Source: Roseiarcus sp963820795 (GTDB lineage Bacteria; Pseudomonadota; Alphaproteobacteria; Rhizobiales; Beijerinckiaceae). From it: 64,000 bases of DNA. The stretch lies in the NCBI GenBank assembly GCA_963820795.1, contig CAWGBJ010000008.1, forward strand, positions 124,001 through 188,000, given 5' to 3'. Numbering within the stretch: position 1 is the first letter of the stretch; every line of letters starts with the position of its first letter. Below are positions 1-8,375 of this stretch, one piece after another. The position numbers were made by a program, and so were the translations under genes. Under the pieces are notes generated by a model. The model saw only the letters and a list, made by a program, of their open reading frames with translations. It was not told where the DNA came from and did no database searches.

Positions 1-123
1 ATCGATGTCGATGTCAGTCCGCATCTGCAACCCGCCGCGGACGTAGCCGCCGGGAGGCGAGATCTGGTCGCGCAGCCTGGCGCACAGCAGGTGATTGTAG
101 ATTCGACTTTTACAAAACAGCAC
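1..123 (-). CDS. possible partial CDS at left edge, unknown function
   Basis: A minus-strand frame is open from a GTG at 123 to the window edge and reads about 41 residues, including RLRDQISPPGGYVRGGL and an acidic end MRTDIDID. It looks more protein-like than the alternatives, but no family was recognised. It would be divergent from the acetyltransferase gene starting at 168, with 44 bases between them. The plus strand is also open here for 56 codons up to a stop that overlaps the next start, so the assignment is weak. Confidence 0.25.
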   Translation of the reverse strand, partial: MLFCKSRIYNHLLCARLRDQISPPGGYVRGGLQMRTDIDID

Positions 124-167
124 GAAAGTTGGTATCATAGATTTTTATTGCGTCGGACCCTCGGCCG

Positions 168-1301
168 ATGACGCCTGACACGGTGGCGCCGCTGTCGTTC
201 GAGCTCGTCTCGGATTTTTCGTCGCTGCAGCGGCTCAGACCCGAGTGGGACGCGCTGTGGCAGCGTGCCGGTGCGCCCGCCTATCTGTCGTTCGCCTATG
301 CCGCCGTGGCCTTCGAGACGTACCCGCAATTTCCCGGCCAGCGCCTGCACTGCCTGGTCGGCCGGGCCGATCGCCGGCTGGCGCTGCTCTGGCCGCTGAT
401 GCGCCACCGCAGCGCCCGCCTGTGGCGGACCCTGCGCCCGCTCGGCCCCGACGCCGCGGACGGGTGCGACATCCTCACCGAGCCCGGCGAGGATGCCCCA
501 ATGCGCGCCGACGCCGCCTGGACGGCGTTGCTGCGCACCGCGGGTGCGGACCGGCTGGCGCTACCGTTCCTGCGCGACGGCACGCTGCTGCAAGCGACCC
601 TGCAACGCCGCGCGGGGGTGCGCTTGCTGGCAGCCAAACCGTACCTCACCTGGAGCCTGGCCTGGCCGCCCGGGCAGAGCTGGCAGGGCTGGTACGACGG
701 GCTGAGCGGCAGCTACCGTCGCGCTCAGAGAAAGAAGCGGGCGATCCTGGCGCGGTTGGGCGCCACCTCGTTCGAGGTGCTGGACCATGGCGAGGAGTGC
801 GCCGCCATCATCGACACGATGCTGGAATGGAAGCGGCACTGGGCGCGCCACGCCAAACCCGACGACGCCGGCCACTGGCTGCGCGACCAGGCCTACGCCG
901 GATTTCTGAAACGCTTCCTCGCCAACGGCGGCGCCACGCCGCGCCCGTGCGTCAGCGTTCTCCGGCTGGACGGGCGGGTCGTGGCGGCCCTGGTGATCGC
1001 CGTCGGGCCTACTCGTATCGATTGGATCATCAGTAGTTTCGATCCGGCTCTTGCCTCGGCATCTCCGGGAATGGCGATGTACGAGCATGCGCTGCAATGG
1101 GCGCTTGCGCGCGGGCTCGGCATCGATTTCGGCGTCGGCGGCGAACTGAACAAACGTTACTGGTGCGACGACAAGCCCCATCGCGTCGCCAGCTACATTG
1201 TCGGACTCAGCCGATGGGGGATGATCGGCCACCGGTTGGGGCAGTTGCGGACGTTGTCATCGCATCGTCGTACCAGCGGCGAAAACTTAATCGCATCCTA
1301 A
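168..1301 (+). CDS. GNAT/FemAB-like acetyltransferase of the BcsL/CelD type
   Basis: This 377-residue protein has the layout of the BcsL/CelD-type GNAT family found in alphaproteobacterial exopolysaccharide and cellulose loci. The N-terminal half (about 10-165) begins with FELVSDFSSLQRLRPEWDAL. The C-terminal acetyltransferase fold starts with the basic segment YRRAQRKKRAILARLG near 180 and continues through CVSVLRLDGRVVAALVIAV and IDFGVGGELNKRYWCDD. It lacks a signal peptide and is probably cytosolic, transferring an acyl group to a sugar or lipid precursor. The substrate is unknown and no polysaccharide genes lie beside it in the window. ATG 168 is the first start in a long clean frame. Confidence 0.8.
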   Translation: MTPDTVAPLSFELVSDFSSLQRLRPEWDALWQRAGAPAYLSFAYAAVAFETYPQFPGQRLHCLVGRADRRLALLWPLMRHRSARLWRTLRPLGPDAADGCDILTEPGEDAPMRADAAWTALLRTAGADRLALPFLRDGTLLQATLQRRAGVRLLAAKPYLTWSLAWPPGQSWQGWYDGLSGSYRRAQRKKRAILARLGATSFEVLDHGEECAAIIDTMLEWKRHWARHAKPDDAGHWLRDQAYAGFLKRFLANGGATPRPCVSVLRLDGRVVAALVIAVGPTRIDWIISSFDPALASASPGMAMYEHALQWALARGLGIDFGVGGELNKRYWCDDKPHRVASYIVGLSRWGMIGHRLGQLRTLSSHRRTSGENLIAS

Positions 1302-1344
1302 TCGAGTGTCGCGATATTGCGACGGCATGCGCGCCTCCGCCCTT

Positions 1345-1480
1345 GTCCACTGCCCATCGTGGGCCCGTTGTCAGGCCGAACTTGATCGGACGCGACGGGT
1401 CGATTCCGGGCGCCTGGTAGCAATGGGCGTCAATATCAGCTGACTCGCTAGACTTTTGGACGAGGCCCGTAAGCTTGCGA
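1345..1480. repeat. diverged dispersed repeat, copy A
   Basis: About 125 bases here align by eye with 8198-8335, at roughly three quarters identity. Shared blocks include GGCCGAACTTG, GGGTCGATTCCGG and CGCTAGACT. Both copies lie beside degraded mobile or toxin-antitoxin sequence. The repeat spans the start of a short reading frame in each place. Confidence 0.6.
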
Positions 1481-1617
1481 ATTCGCGCATTGCCCTCGCC
1501 AGCGCCTATCGCCTCGCGATCCTCGATAAAGCGCTTCGGCGGCTTGAACTGTTGCATCTGCCCGCCGCCTGCCCGTGGGCGATTGACGATGTGTTAGGGG
1601 ACGATTTCTGGCCGTGA
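1423..1617 (+). pseudogene. small alpha-helical ORF interrupted by an in-frame TGA
   Basis: From ATG 1423 the frame reads 6 codons, hits TGA at 1441-1443, and then stays open for 57 codons to the TGA at 1615-1617. The downstream part looks like real protein: LARLLDEARKLANSRIALAS, then YRLAILDKALRRLEL and a tail WAIDDVLGDDFWP. Copy B of the repeat gives MSVGTARLLGEVLRFARSRIA in the same frame from ATG 8280, then diverges. I infer an ancestral protein of about 65 residues of unknown function, now broken in both places. Confidence 0.4.
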
Positions 1618-1729
1618 GCCTGATCTTCGCCGGCCGGGGTAGGTCTCAGATGGGCGGAAACCGCCCCTACGGCGTCGCGGGTGGAACGCTCGCGATCGAC
1701 GTGAGGCGGTCGTAGCAGACCCCCGGCCG

Positions 1730-1930
1730 CGGAGTTCGCCACGCAAGGCGCTGTCGATCTCCGCCTTCTTGGCCACTCATTGAGCGACTGCGCGCCGTGC
1801 AGCCGATCTTCGCGACAATCGAAGACACCGTCGCCCACCGCGAGGGATGATCCTTCACGTGCTCGAAAACCAGCCGAACGGCGCGTGCGCGCACTTCGGG
1901 TGCAAACCGGTTCGTCGTCTTGCTCGCCAT
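1730..1930 (-). pseudogene. IS3-family transposase OrfA remnant
   Basis: From ATG 1930 the minus strand reads MASKTTNRFAPEVRARAVRL and then FEHVKDHPSRWATVSSIVAKIGCTA, the N-terminal helix-turn-helix of IS3-family OrfA. After that the homology jumps frame (AQSLNEW, then KKAEIDSALR) and disappears. No OrfB was found. It is a frameshifted and truncated fragment, and no terminal repeats could be paired. Confidence 0.75.
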
Positions 1931-2036
1931 CGCTCCACTTTCTCAAGGTTCGGGGCCTCCGACAACCCCGGTGCGGGTCAAAGCGTGAGCGGCGTCGCAT
2001 CCTACATGTGCGTGCGGCCGATCTTCAGTCGCGGGG

Positions 2037-2870
2037 TTATCTTATCGGGGAGAGTCTCGATAGAAAATCCATCTCCAACTCGCCTTCATAAGTTTCGGCG
2101 CCGACCTTCAATGCTTCCGCCACGCGCGCTTGCGTCACCTCGCTGGCGACACTCAAATCGGACTCATGGGCTTCCACCAGAAGCCCCTCCGCCAAGGAGC
2201 CAAATGCTCCCAGATCCACGGCCGCCTTGACGTGAGCGACGGTATGCGCAGGAAACGAGGCGATGCGGTGGGCCAGTCTCTCGACAAAGGGCGTCAGCTC
2301 GTCCGCTGGCAACGCTCGATTGATATAGCCGTAACGTTCTGCCAGTTCTGCGGAGAAATCATCGCAACCCAGGAGCACCTCCAAGGCGCGTCCCCGCCCG
2401 ATGAGCCGTGGCAATCTTTGCGTGGAGCCACCGCCCGGAACAAGCCCGACCGCTACCTCCGGCTGGCCGAAGATCGCCTTGCCCACGGCAGCAAAACACA
2501 TGTCCATGGCCAGCGCGATCTCATTCCCTCCGCCCCGGGCTCGCCCCTCGATCTTGGCAATGGTCACCTTGGGCATGTTCCTGAACCGCTCGCCGATCAT
2601 CTGCGTAAGACGAAAGCTGCGCGTATGGGACACCCTTTTGGAGGCGGCCCCAACCCGGCCCAAACCAGAGTGGGCTATAAAGAAATCAGGAAGCGCGCTC
2701 TGCAAGACGACAACCCGGACGCTCTCGTCGGCCTCGAGTTCCCTGCCGAGTCTGTCGAATTCCGCCGACAGAACTTCATCAAGAAGATTGATCGGCGGGT
2801 GATTGATGCTGACGAATGCGACTCCGGAATCGAACCCGAACCGGAAACATTTGTAGTCAGAATATCGCAT
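2037..2870 (-). CDS. enoyl-CoA hydratase/isomerase (crotonase) family protein
   Basis: A 277-residue crotonase-fold protein. The family signature is clear: IAKIEGRARGGGNEIALAMD (about 104-123) forms the CoA oxyanion-hole region, and QPEVAVGLVPGGGSTQRLPR (about 136-155) is the usual PE...G..PG.G.TQRLPR block. Members hydrate, isomerise or cleave acyl-CoA thioesters in the cytosol. The exact reaction cannot be read from sequence. It lies on the same strand as, and 257 bases downstream of, the FAD/Fe-S oxidase and FAH-family genes, so it may belong to the same catabolic unit. Confidence 0.85.
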   Translation of the reverse strand: MRYSDYKCFRFGFDSGVAFVSINHPPINLLDEVLSAEFDRLGRELEADESVRVVVLQSALPDFFIAHSGLGRVGAASKRVSHTRSFRLTQMIGERFRNMPKVTIAKIEGRARGGGNEIALAMDMCFAAVGKAIFGQPEVAVGLVPGGGSTQRLPRLIGRGRALEVLLGCDDFSAELAERYGYINRALPADELTPFVERLAHRIASFPAHTVAHVKAAVDLGAFGSLAEGLLVEAHESDLSVASEVTQARVAEALKVGAETYEGELEMDFLSRLSPIR

Positions 2871-3127
2871 GGGAGTGGCTCCATTTCGGGATCGTTTCGG
2901 TGAGGCTCAATTCAGCATGATCCATGATCTCCCCTGCGTGGCCGCGGGATATGACAACTCACGAGCGGCGGCGTGCGAGGCAGGCAGTCCACAATCGGCA
3001 GAGATGCGGAGGGCCAGAGCAGAGGAAGCTGCAACAGCTCTGCGGGCCGGTACTCGCGATTTTCCGAAGCGTTCCAAGCGGCCGATCTGTCGGCGAGAAA
3101 GCGTCTTGGTGAGCTTGAGGTCATCCA

Positions 3128-6068
3128 TTAGCCCGCCTCCGGACAACTCAATTCCTCGAGCAGGAAAATAAACGACTCATACGGTCGCCCGGTCGCGTGC
3201 CGAAGGCCCATCTCGCAGGTTCGATTCGCCGAAATGTACGCCTCGGCCGGGTGAGCATCCAGAACGGCTTTGACCTCGCGGGTCGCCGAGACCACGAGTT
3301 CGGGATGTAGGAGGCCTCTATCCCCGGCCGTACCGCAGCAGGTCGTGCCGATTGGCACCTCGACCTCATCGGCCAAATGCGTCGCGATCTGCTTGAGCGT
3401 CTTAGCCAATTCCAAATGCGTGATGGAGCAGGTTGGGTGCACGGCGATCCGCCCAAGTTTCCGTCGGATCGTCAACTTCGGAAGCAGGTCGCGACACCAC
3501 GCAATCGAGTCGATGATGGCCAGACTCTCGTACTTGGCCTTGGTCTCGGCGTCGAGTAGTGAAGCAATATCCTGGCTGAGACCGAGAGTGCACGATGCTG
3601 CATCGACGACGATCGGGATCTTACCGGCGTCGCTCCACCGCAGCATGGCGTCGGCGATGGATTTGGCCATGAACTCGTGGCCTTTGGGATAGCCTTTCGA
3701 CTTCCAAGGGGTGGAGCAACATAGACCGGCGACATCAGGCGGAATCCACAACGGCTTTCCGGCTCGTTCCGATAGTGTGACGAACGCCTCCGGCAAGGAC
3801 GGCGAAGCCGGGCCGTCCGGATCGCGGCCAAACATCCGGTTGATGCAGGCGGGAAAGTAGACGGCGGCGGCGCCGTTCTTTTGGGTCGACCGCGGAGCCC
3901 GAGCTGCCCGAGGCATAGGACCCGGCACACTGGGTATCAGATCGGGACTCGCGACTGCTCGCGCAACTCCGGTCAAGGCCGTCAGCGGCTTGACTCCGAA
4001 TAGAACGGAGAAGGCATGCGTCGCGGAAAGGCTCGCTCGCGATACCGTCTCGACCGCGCTCCAGTTCTTGGCCAGTCGTAGCGCGACCTTGTCGGCCGTC
4101 GAAGTGGTCTCGATCGCTCGGAATTCTCGGATCAGAGCACCGGTGTTGATTCCGATCGGACAGGGAATCGCGCATGTGCCATCGCCGGCGCAGGTCTCGA
4201 TTCCGTCGTACTGATACTCCTCCTGCAGCTGGGCAAGCATCGGTGATCCGGTCGCTTGGCGGGACATTTCACGCCTGAGCACGATCCGTTGCCTTGGCGT
4301 CATAGTGACGTTGCGACTGGGACAAACCGGTTCGCAAAATCCGCACTCGATGCATTGCGAAGAATCTGTGACACTCTCGATTTGCGGCACCGATTTCAAA
4401 TTCTCCAGGTGCAGTTTTGCATTGCGGGTCAGGATCACGTTCGGTCCTAGAATGCCTTTTGGGTCGGCGAGCTCTTTGATTCGCCACATCATGGCGGTGG
4501 CCTTTGCGTCCCCATTCCGAACTCGACGAAAGGCGCCATGTTGAGACCGGTGCCGTGCTCGGCCTTTAGCGAGCCGTCGTGCTTGCGGACGACGAGATCG
4601 ACGAGTTCTTTCATGAAGGCCGCGTACCGCTTTGTGCTCCTCTGGATCGCCAAAGTCCGCGACCAGCGTGAAGTGAAGATTTCCGTGGGCTGCGTGGCCG
4701 GCGACTCCGGGGATGAAGCCGTGCTTGCTGAGCAGTTCCTGGATGTCCCTGGCTCCTTGCGCCAGTCGTTCTGGGGGAAAGCACACGTCCTCGGTTATGA
4801 GCGTCGAGCCCTCGGGACGCTGTTTGCCGATCAGTCCGAGCAGTCCTTCGCGTACGTGCCACGCCAGCTCGATGGCTTCCTCCACGCTCGTGAACTCTAC
4901 TGGATGGATCAGATTGGCGTTGGAGGTCAACGCGATGACCTTGTTCTGCAAGACCTCGAGCGCTCGCATATCTTCGGCGCCGAATTCCACGAGCAGCGCC
5001 GCAGCTTTCGGATCGAGAGTTTTCCAATAGGCAGGGGTTTGCGCGAAGGCCTGGCCGGCGGCGGTGAGAGCGGGCGCGACCATCAACTCGACGGCGGTGG
5101 CTCCGAGACCGACGAGGCCCGAGACAAGGCCGACCGCTTCGTCGATGGTTGGGACCGGTATCCAAGCGACGCTGGTCACGCTGGGGAGCAGGAACGGTGT
5201 CGATCACGGCCTCGGCGACGAACGCCAGCGTTCCCTCGGATCCCACGAGGAGACGACGAAAGATTTCGAGTGGCGTCTCGCCGTCGAGCAGAGCGCAGAG
5301 CCGGTAGCCATGGGTGTTCCGTATCGCATACTTTCGTCGCACGCGGTCGGCCAGCTCCCGATCGGCGAGCAGTTGTCCGCGGAGTTCCAGCAGCCCGATC
5401 GCAAGATCAGGTTCGGCTCGTTCGAATGCCGCCTCCGCGTCGGAGGCCGAGGTGTCGATGACGGCGCCGGATGGCGTTACGAACGTCATCGCCGAGACGG
5501 TCTGATAAGCGTCGTTTCTGACGGTGCAGCGCATGCCGCCGGAGTTGTTGGCTATCACGCCCCCGATGGTGCATGCGTTCGAACTTGCCGGATCCGGTCC
5601 GAGCCGTCGGCCGTATCGCCCGAGCATCGCGTTGACGTGGCCCAGGATCATTCCTGGACGCGTGCGCACTCGGCGGCCATCGTCCTCCACTTTGGCGCCG
5701 TACCAATGACGGCGCACGTCGATCAGTATATCGTCGGATTGGGATTGACCGTTCAGGCTGGTTCCCGCCGCGCGGAGCGTCGCGTGCCTTCCGTTCTCTC
5801 GGCAATAGCGGAAGAGCTTGACGATGTCATCGGTGGTTCGGGGCAGCACGACAACTTGAGGGACGAGCCGATACGGGCTCGCATCGGAGGCAAACCGTAC
5901 GAGATCGATCGCTCTGTGGAGGACGTTCTGTTTTCCCAGGAGGGCGATGAGATCGGCCTTCAGGTCACCTGGTGTCCCGTCGACCAGAGAGGCGGGAACT
6001 GCATCGCTCTTTGGTAGCCCTTCGCACCGTCCTATGCGCGCAGGGGTCGCGGAAAATAGCTTTCTCAT
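3128..6068 (-). pseudogene. FAD-binding and Fe-S D-2-hydroxyacid oxidase, three frameshifts
   Basis: Two fused parts of an approximately 970-residue D-lactate/2-hydroxyacid dehydrogenase are visible. The N-terminal FAD_binding_4 domain contains RLGPDPASSNACTIGGVIAN. The C-terminal ferredoxin-like part has clusters CIECGFCEPVCP and CAGDGTCAIPCP, followed by CCG-type motifs near CCSTPW and TTCCGTAGDRG. The frame breaks three times: near 5190 (one base missing after VIDTVP), near 4627 (one extra base before ELVDLVVRKHDGSLKAEHG) and near 4512 (one base missing, restoring the frame at ATAMMWRIKE). Correcting the three restores a full-length protein. ATG 6068 overlaps the stop of the upstream hydrolase as TGATG, showing translational coupling. 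Either a young pseudogene or assembly errors. Confidence 0.85.
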
Positions 6069-6940
6069 CAACGCAGCGCCTCCTCTTGCGACTCGTCCTG
6101 GACGGGGTTGCTCAAGACACCCATCCCCTCGATCTCCACTTCGAAGACATCGCCCGGCTGCATGAAAACAGGTGGCTTGCGCGCTGCCCCAACGCCACCG
6201 GGTGTTCCGGTGATGATCACATCACCCGGCTCCAGACTGATCGCGACGCTGATCATTTCGATCAGCGCGGGGACGCTGAAGATGAGCCGGTCGGTAGACG
6301 CATCCTGCATCACTCGGCCGTTCAAGCGGCCCTGAATGCGCAACCCGTGGGCTCCCGGCGGCACGGCATCGGGCGTCACGAGCCAGGGACCGAATGCCCC
6401 TGTGCCATCGAAATTCTTGCCCATCGTCCATTGCGGCGTGCGCAGTTGAAAATCGCGTATCGTCGCATCGTTGAACAGGGAGTAGCCCGCAACGTGATCG
6501 AGGGCTCTGTCGCGGTGGATGCGGCGTCCTCTCCGGCCGATCACCACGGCGAGCTCCGCCTCATAGTCGAGCGCGGACGATTCGCGTGGCCGCCGGATCG
6601 GTTCACGATGAGCGATCAGACTCGTCGCGAACCGCGCGAAAATTTCGGGATAGACCGGCTTTTTGAGTCCGCTTTCCTCGAGGTGATCATCGTAGTTGAG
6701 ACCGACACAGAGGATTTTCGGCGGCTTGGGCACCGGAGGCAGTATCCGAACTGCGTTCAGGTCGATTGCTCGCATGGGCAGAAGGTCTCTGCCTGTGCGC
6801 AACAGATCTGCACCTTGCGCAATCAGTTCGGGAAGAGTGCCTGGAAATCCGCTTTCGCGCTCCGTAAGGCCATGCCAGCCCGAGCCGTCATCCGCCGCAA
6901 TTCCGGGGACACCCCCCTTCTCGAAATGGACGATGCGCAT
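6068..6940 (-). CDS. fumarylacetoacetate hydrolase (FAH) family protein
   Basis: A 290-residue protein with the FAH C-terminal fold from about residue 75. KILCVGLNYDDHLEESG opens the domain, the metal-binding acidic residues sit in SALDYEAELAVVIGR (about 122-136), and GDVIITGTPGGVG marks the end of the catalytic core. Family members cleave or hydrate 2-oxo acids or 2-keto-3-deoxy sugar acids with Mg2+. It is the first gene of a minus-strand unit, with the hydroxyacid oxidase starting on its stop codon. This suggests breakdown of an aromatic or sugar-acid intermediate. Two direct repeats lie about 110-150 bases upstream. Confidence 0.88.
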   Translation of the reverse strand: MRIVHFEKGGVPGIAADDGSGWHGLTERESGFPGTLPELIAQGADLLRTGRDLLPMRAIDLNAVRILPPVPKPPKILCVGLNYDDHLEESGLKKPVYPEIFARFATSLIAHREPIRRPRESSALDYEAELAVVIGRRGRRIHRDRALDHVAGYSLFNDATIRDFQLRTPQWTMGKNFDGTGAFGPWLVTPDAVPPGAHGLRIQGRLNGRVMQDASTDRLIFSVPALIEMISVAISLEPGDVIITGTPGGVGAARKPPVFMQPGDVFEVEIEGMGVLSNPVQDESQEEALR

Positions 6941-7051
6941 GGGTTTCTCCTTCAGTGCCTCAGCGCCAAAGATTCATTCTGGGCCAGGTCGCGATCGTTG
7001 CCCGGGAAGGGATATTTCATAGTCCAAAAGAACACTTCCGACGGACCTATC

Positions 7052-7091
7052 GGTCAAACGGCGATAACCCTTGGTCAAACGGCGATAACCC
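7052..7091. promoter_or_regulatory. tandem 19-bp direct repeats upstream of the FAH-family gene
   Basis: GGTCAAACGGCGATAACCC occurs twice, exactly, at 7052-7070 and 7073-7091. The 21-base period is two helical turns, so bound proteins would sit on one face of the DNA. The pair lies 112-151 bases upstream of the start at 6940. Read on the minus strand each copy holds TTTGACC, a possible -35-like element. I infer an operator for an unidentified regulator; none is encoded next to it. Confidence 0.45.
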
Positions 7092-7284
7092 ACGCATTGT
7101 GACCAAATCTGACGATGCGATCTATTGGACGCAGGTATCTCGAATTAACGTAGTTGCTGATGCAACTGAACTATAATTTACAAGAAGGATTACATCCGTC
7201 GCCTCGAAGCGTAAGCAGCCAAGCCCGCGCGGCGTGCCCCGTTGACAAGGGGCGCCGTCCGGACATGCCTCTTACTTCAATTCC

Positions 7285-7500
7285 CTATTCGGCTTGCCAA
7301 GCTGCGAGCTGCGAGAGCGGTTCGTCGAGGACGATGTTGGAAAGGCATGGCGAAAGCGGGCCCCCTTGGGGGGTTCCTTCCCGGACAGCGACCTTCGTTC
7401 CGTCCGGCATCACCACCGTCGCTGTCAGCATCAGGCGTACCAGGCGGATGATCCGCCCGTCCGTCACGCGTTCTGCGATCCGGGCGAGCAGGCGTTGATG
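7285..7500 (-). pseudogene. group II intron reverse transcriptase/maturase (LtrA) fragment
   Basis: About 70 residues match the middle of group II intron reverse transcriptases: HQRLLARIAERVTDGRIIRL, then DGTKVAVREGTPQGGPLSP and SNIVLDE. The sequence upstream of HQRLL and after VLDE is unrelated, so the YADD catalytic box and the maturase domain are missing. I saw no convincing domain V hairpin nearby. This is a dead internal fragment. Confidence 0.8.
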
Positions 7501-7848
7501 ATGAACATGGGCAAGTGTCACCGGAATCCCCCAGCTGAAAAGGATGACACCGGAGCAATGCAGGGCAGCGCGCGCTTGGCTCACTTAGTCGCAAGGACGA
7601 CTTGGCGAAGCGGGCGCGGGGTCGGTCTATCCACCGTGAAGGATTTCGAGTTCTGGTAAGCGGACGCCAATTGAGGCCACTCAAAGGGCAATGCAAGCTG
7701 CTCTGGAGCAGGCAGGGATCGGATTTTCCTTCTTGCTCGATGATGGCGGTTCTTACGCGTCGGGGATCACTTTCTCCAAGCTTAACGCGTAGGCCAATTT
7801 CGGAATTTTCCCACTAGACCGCCTGTTAGCGTTTCGATTTATGGTTGG
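7501..7848. other. no gene recognised
   Basis: Between the intron RT fragment and the tRNA I see only short frames without recognisable homology. A minus-strand frame passes through the tRNA and ends with KLAYALSLEKVIPDA at 7753, but this is not credible as a gene because it overlaps the tRNA completely. Confidence 0.4.
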
Positions 7849-7935
7849 TGGTGGCCCCGGTCGGGATCGAACCGACAATCCGTAGGAGGAGGCGGTTTTG
7901 CAGACCGCTGCGTTTACCGATTTCGCCACGGGGCC
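7849..7935 (-). tRNA. tRNA with GCA (Cys) anticodon on a Leu-like class II body
   Basis: The 87-nt transcript folds without a mismatch. The acceptor stem is GGCCCCG/CGGGGCC, the D-arm GCGAAATCGGTAAACGC, the anticodon stem GCGGT/ACCGC around loop CTGCAAA (anticodon GCA), the variable region CTCCTCCTACGGATT (15 nt) and the T-stem GTCGG/CCGAC. Discriminator A73 and an encoded CCA follow. Normal tRNA-Cys has a 4-5 nt variable loop and U73, the main cysteine identity base. Here the D-arm differs by one base from that of E. coli tRNA-Leu(CAA), and A73 plus a long variable arm are leucine features. The anticodon arm is typical of tRNA-Cys. It would be called tRNA-Cys by anticodon and Leu by body. 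Confidence 0.85.
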
Positions 7936-7939
7936 ACTT

Positions 7940-8012
7940 TGGTGGAGGCGACGGGAGTTCAAACCCGTCGGCAGAACTTGGTTAGGGTCCGCGCCGGCGA
8001 CCTGCTGCCCCC
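7940..8012 (-). other. degenerate tRNA-like element ending in CCA
   Basis: Directly upstream of the tRNA, 73 bases begin GGGGGC and end GCCTCCACCA. These ends can pair with a G-U at position 3:70, the alanine identity pair of tRNA-Ala and tmRNA. A T-arm-like hairpin GACGGG/CCCGTC with an 8-base loop precedes the acceptor strand. No normal D or anticodon arm is seen and the T-loop is not canonical. It could be a decayed tRNA, or the 3' end of a tRNA or tmRNA left as an integration scar. Confidence 0.35.
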
Positions 8013-8022
8013 ACAAAAACTG

Positions 8023-8066
8023 GACGGCTCAGAACGTTTGCAGCGTTCTGAGCCGTCTTTCGTTTT
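8023..8066. terminator. strong, apparently bidirectional rho-independent terminator
   Basis: A perfect 14-bp stem (8023-8036 with 8044-8057), with a 7-base loop, is followed on the plus strand by TTTCGTTTT and on the minus strand by GTTTTT. It can stop transcription in both directions and isolates the tRNA region from the decayed higBA region. Confidence 0.8.
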
Positions 8067-8197
8067 CTGGACGTAGCGTAAGGCGATTCTGCTGAAACGT
8101 TGGAGTCTTTTCGGATCACAATGTTCCGGTAATCCACATAAAGATTAGATCAGGTGAGTTTGCTACCTAACGCCGCTGATCTCCACTATTGGCGCAT
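8067..8197. other. no feature recognised
   Basis: Short intergenic stretch between the terminator and repeat copy B, locally richer in A and T than its surroundings. No gene or clear promoter could be assigned. Confidence 0.3.
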
Positions 8198-8335
8198 TCC
8201 GGCCCGTCGTCGGGCCGAACTTGGACGGTAGCGAAGGGTCGATTCCGGCTGCCCGGTGGCAGGCGGAGTTGGGTTCCAAATGTCAGTTGGAACCGCTAGA
8301 CTCTTGGGCGAGGTTCTTAGGTTCGCGCGGTCGCG
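8198..8335. repeat. diverged dispersed repeat, copy B
   Basis: Partner of the repeat at 1345-1480. It contains ATG 8280, which opens a 31-codon frame starting MSVGTARLLGEVLRFARSRIA. This matches the broken small protein in copy A before running into the higB remnant. Confidence 0.6.
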
Positions 8336-8375
8336 GATTGCGGCTCGGCGGCAAAGAGAGCGGCGGCGGCGTTGA

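Larger units (their letters stand above)
1302..1729. other. gene-poor stretch with decayed elements
   Basis: No intact gene is seen. The stretch holds one copy of a diverged repeat (about 1345-1480) with a broken 65-codon reading frame inside it (1423-1617), followed by sequence leading into an IS3 remnant. The rest has no recognisable coding or regulatory content. Confidence 0.5.

Noticed and set aside
7753..8016. Minus-strand ORF of 87 codons through the tRNA region
   Set aside because: It spans the complete tRNA and the tRNA-like element, and the translation has no recognised family.
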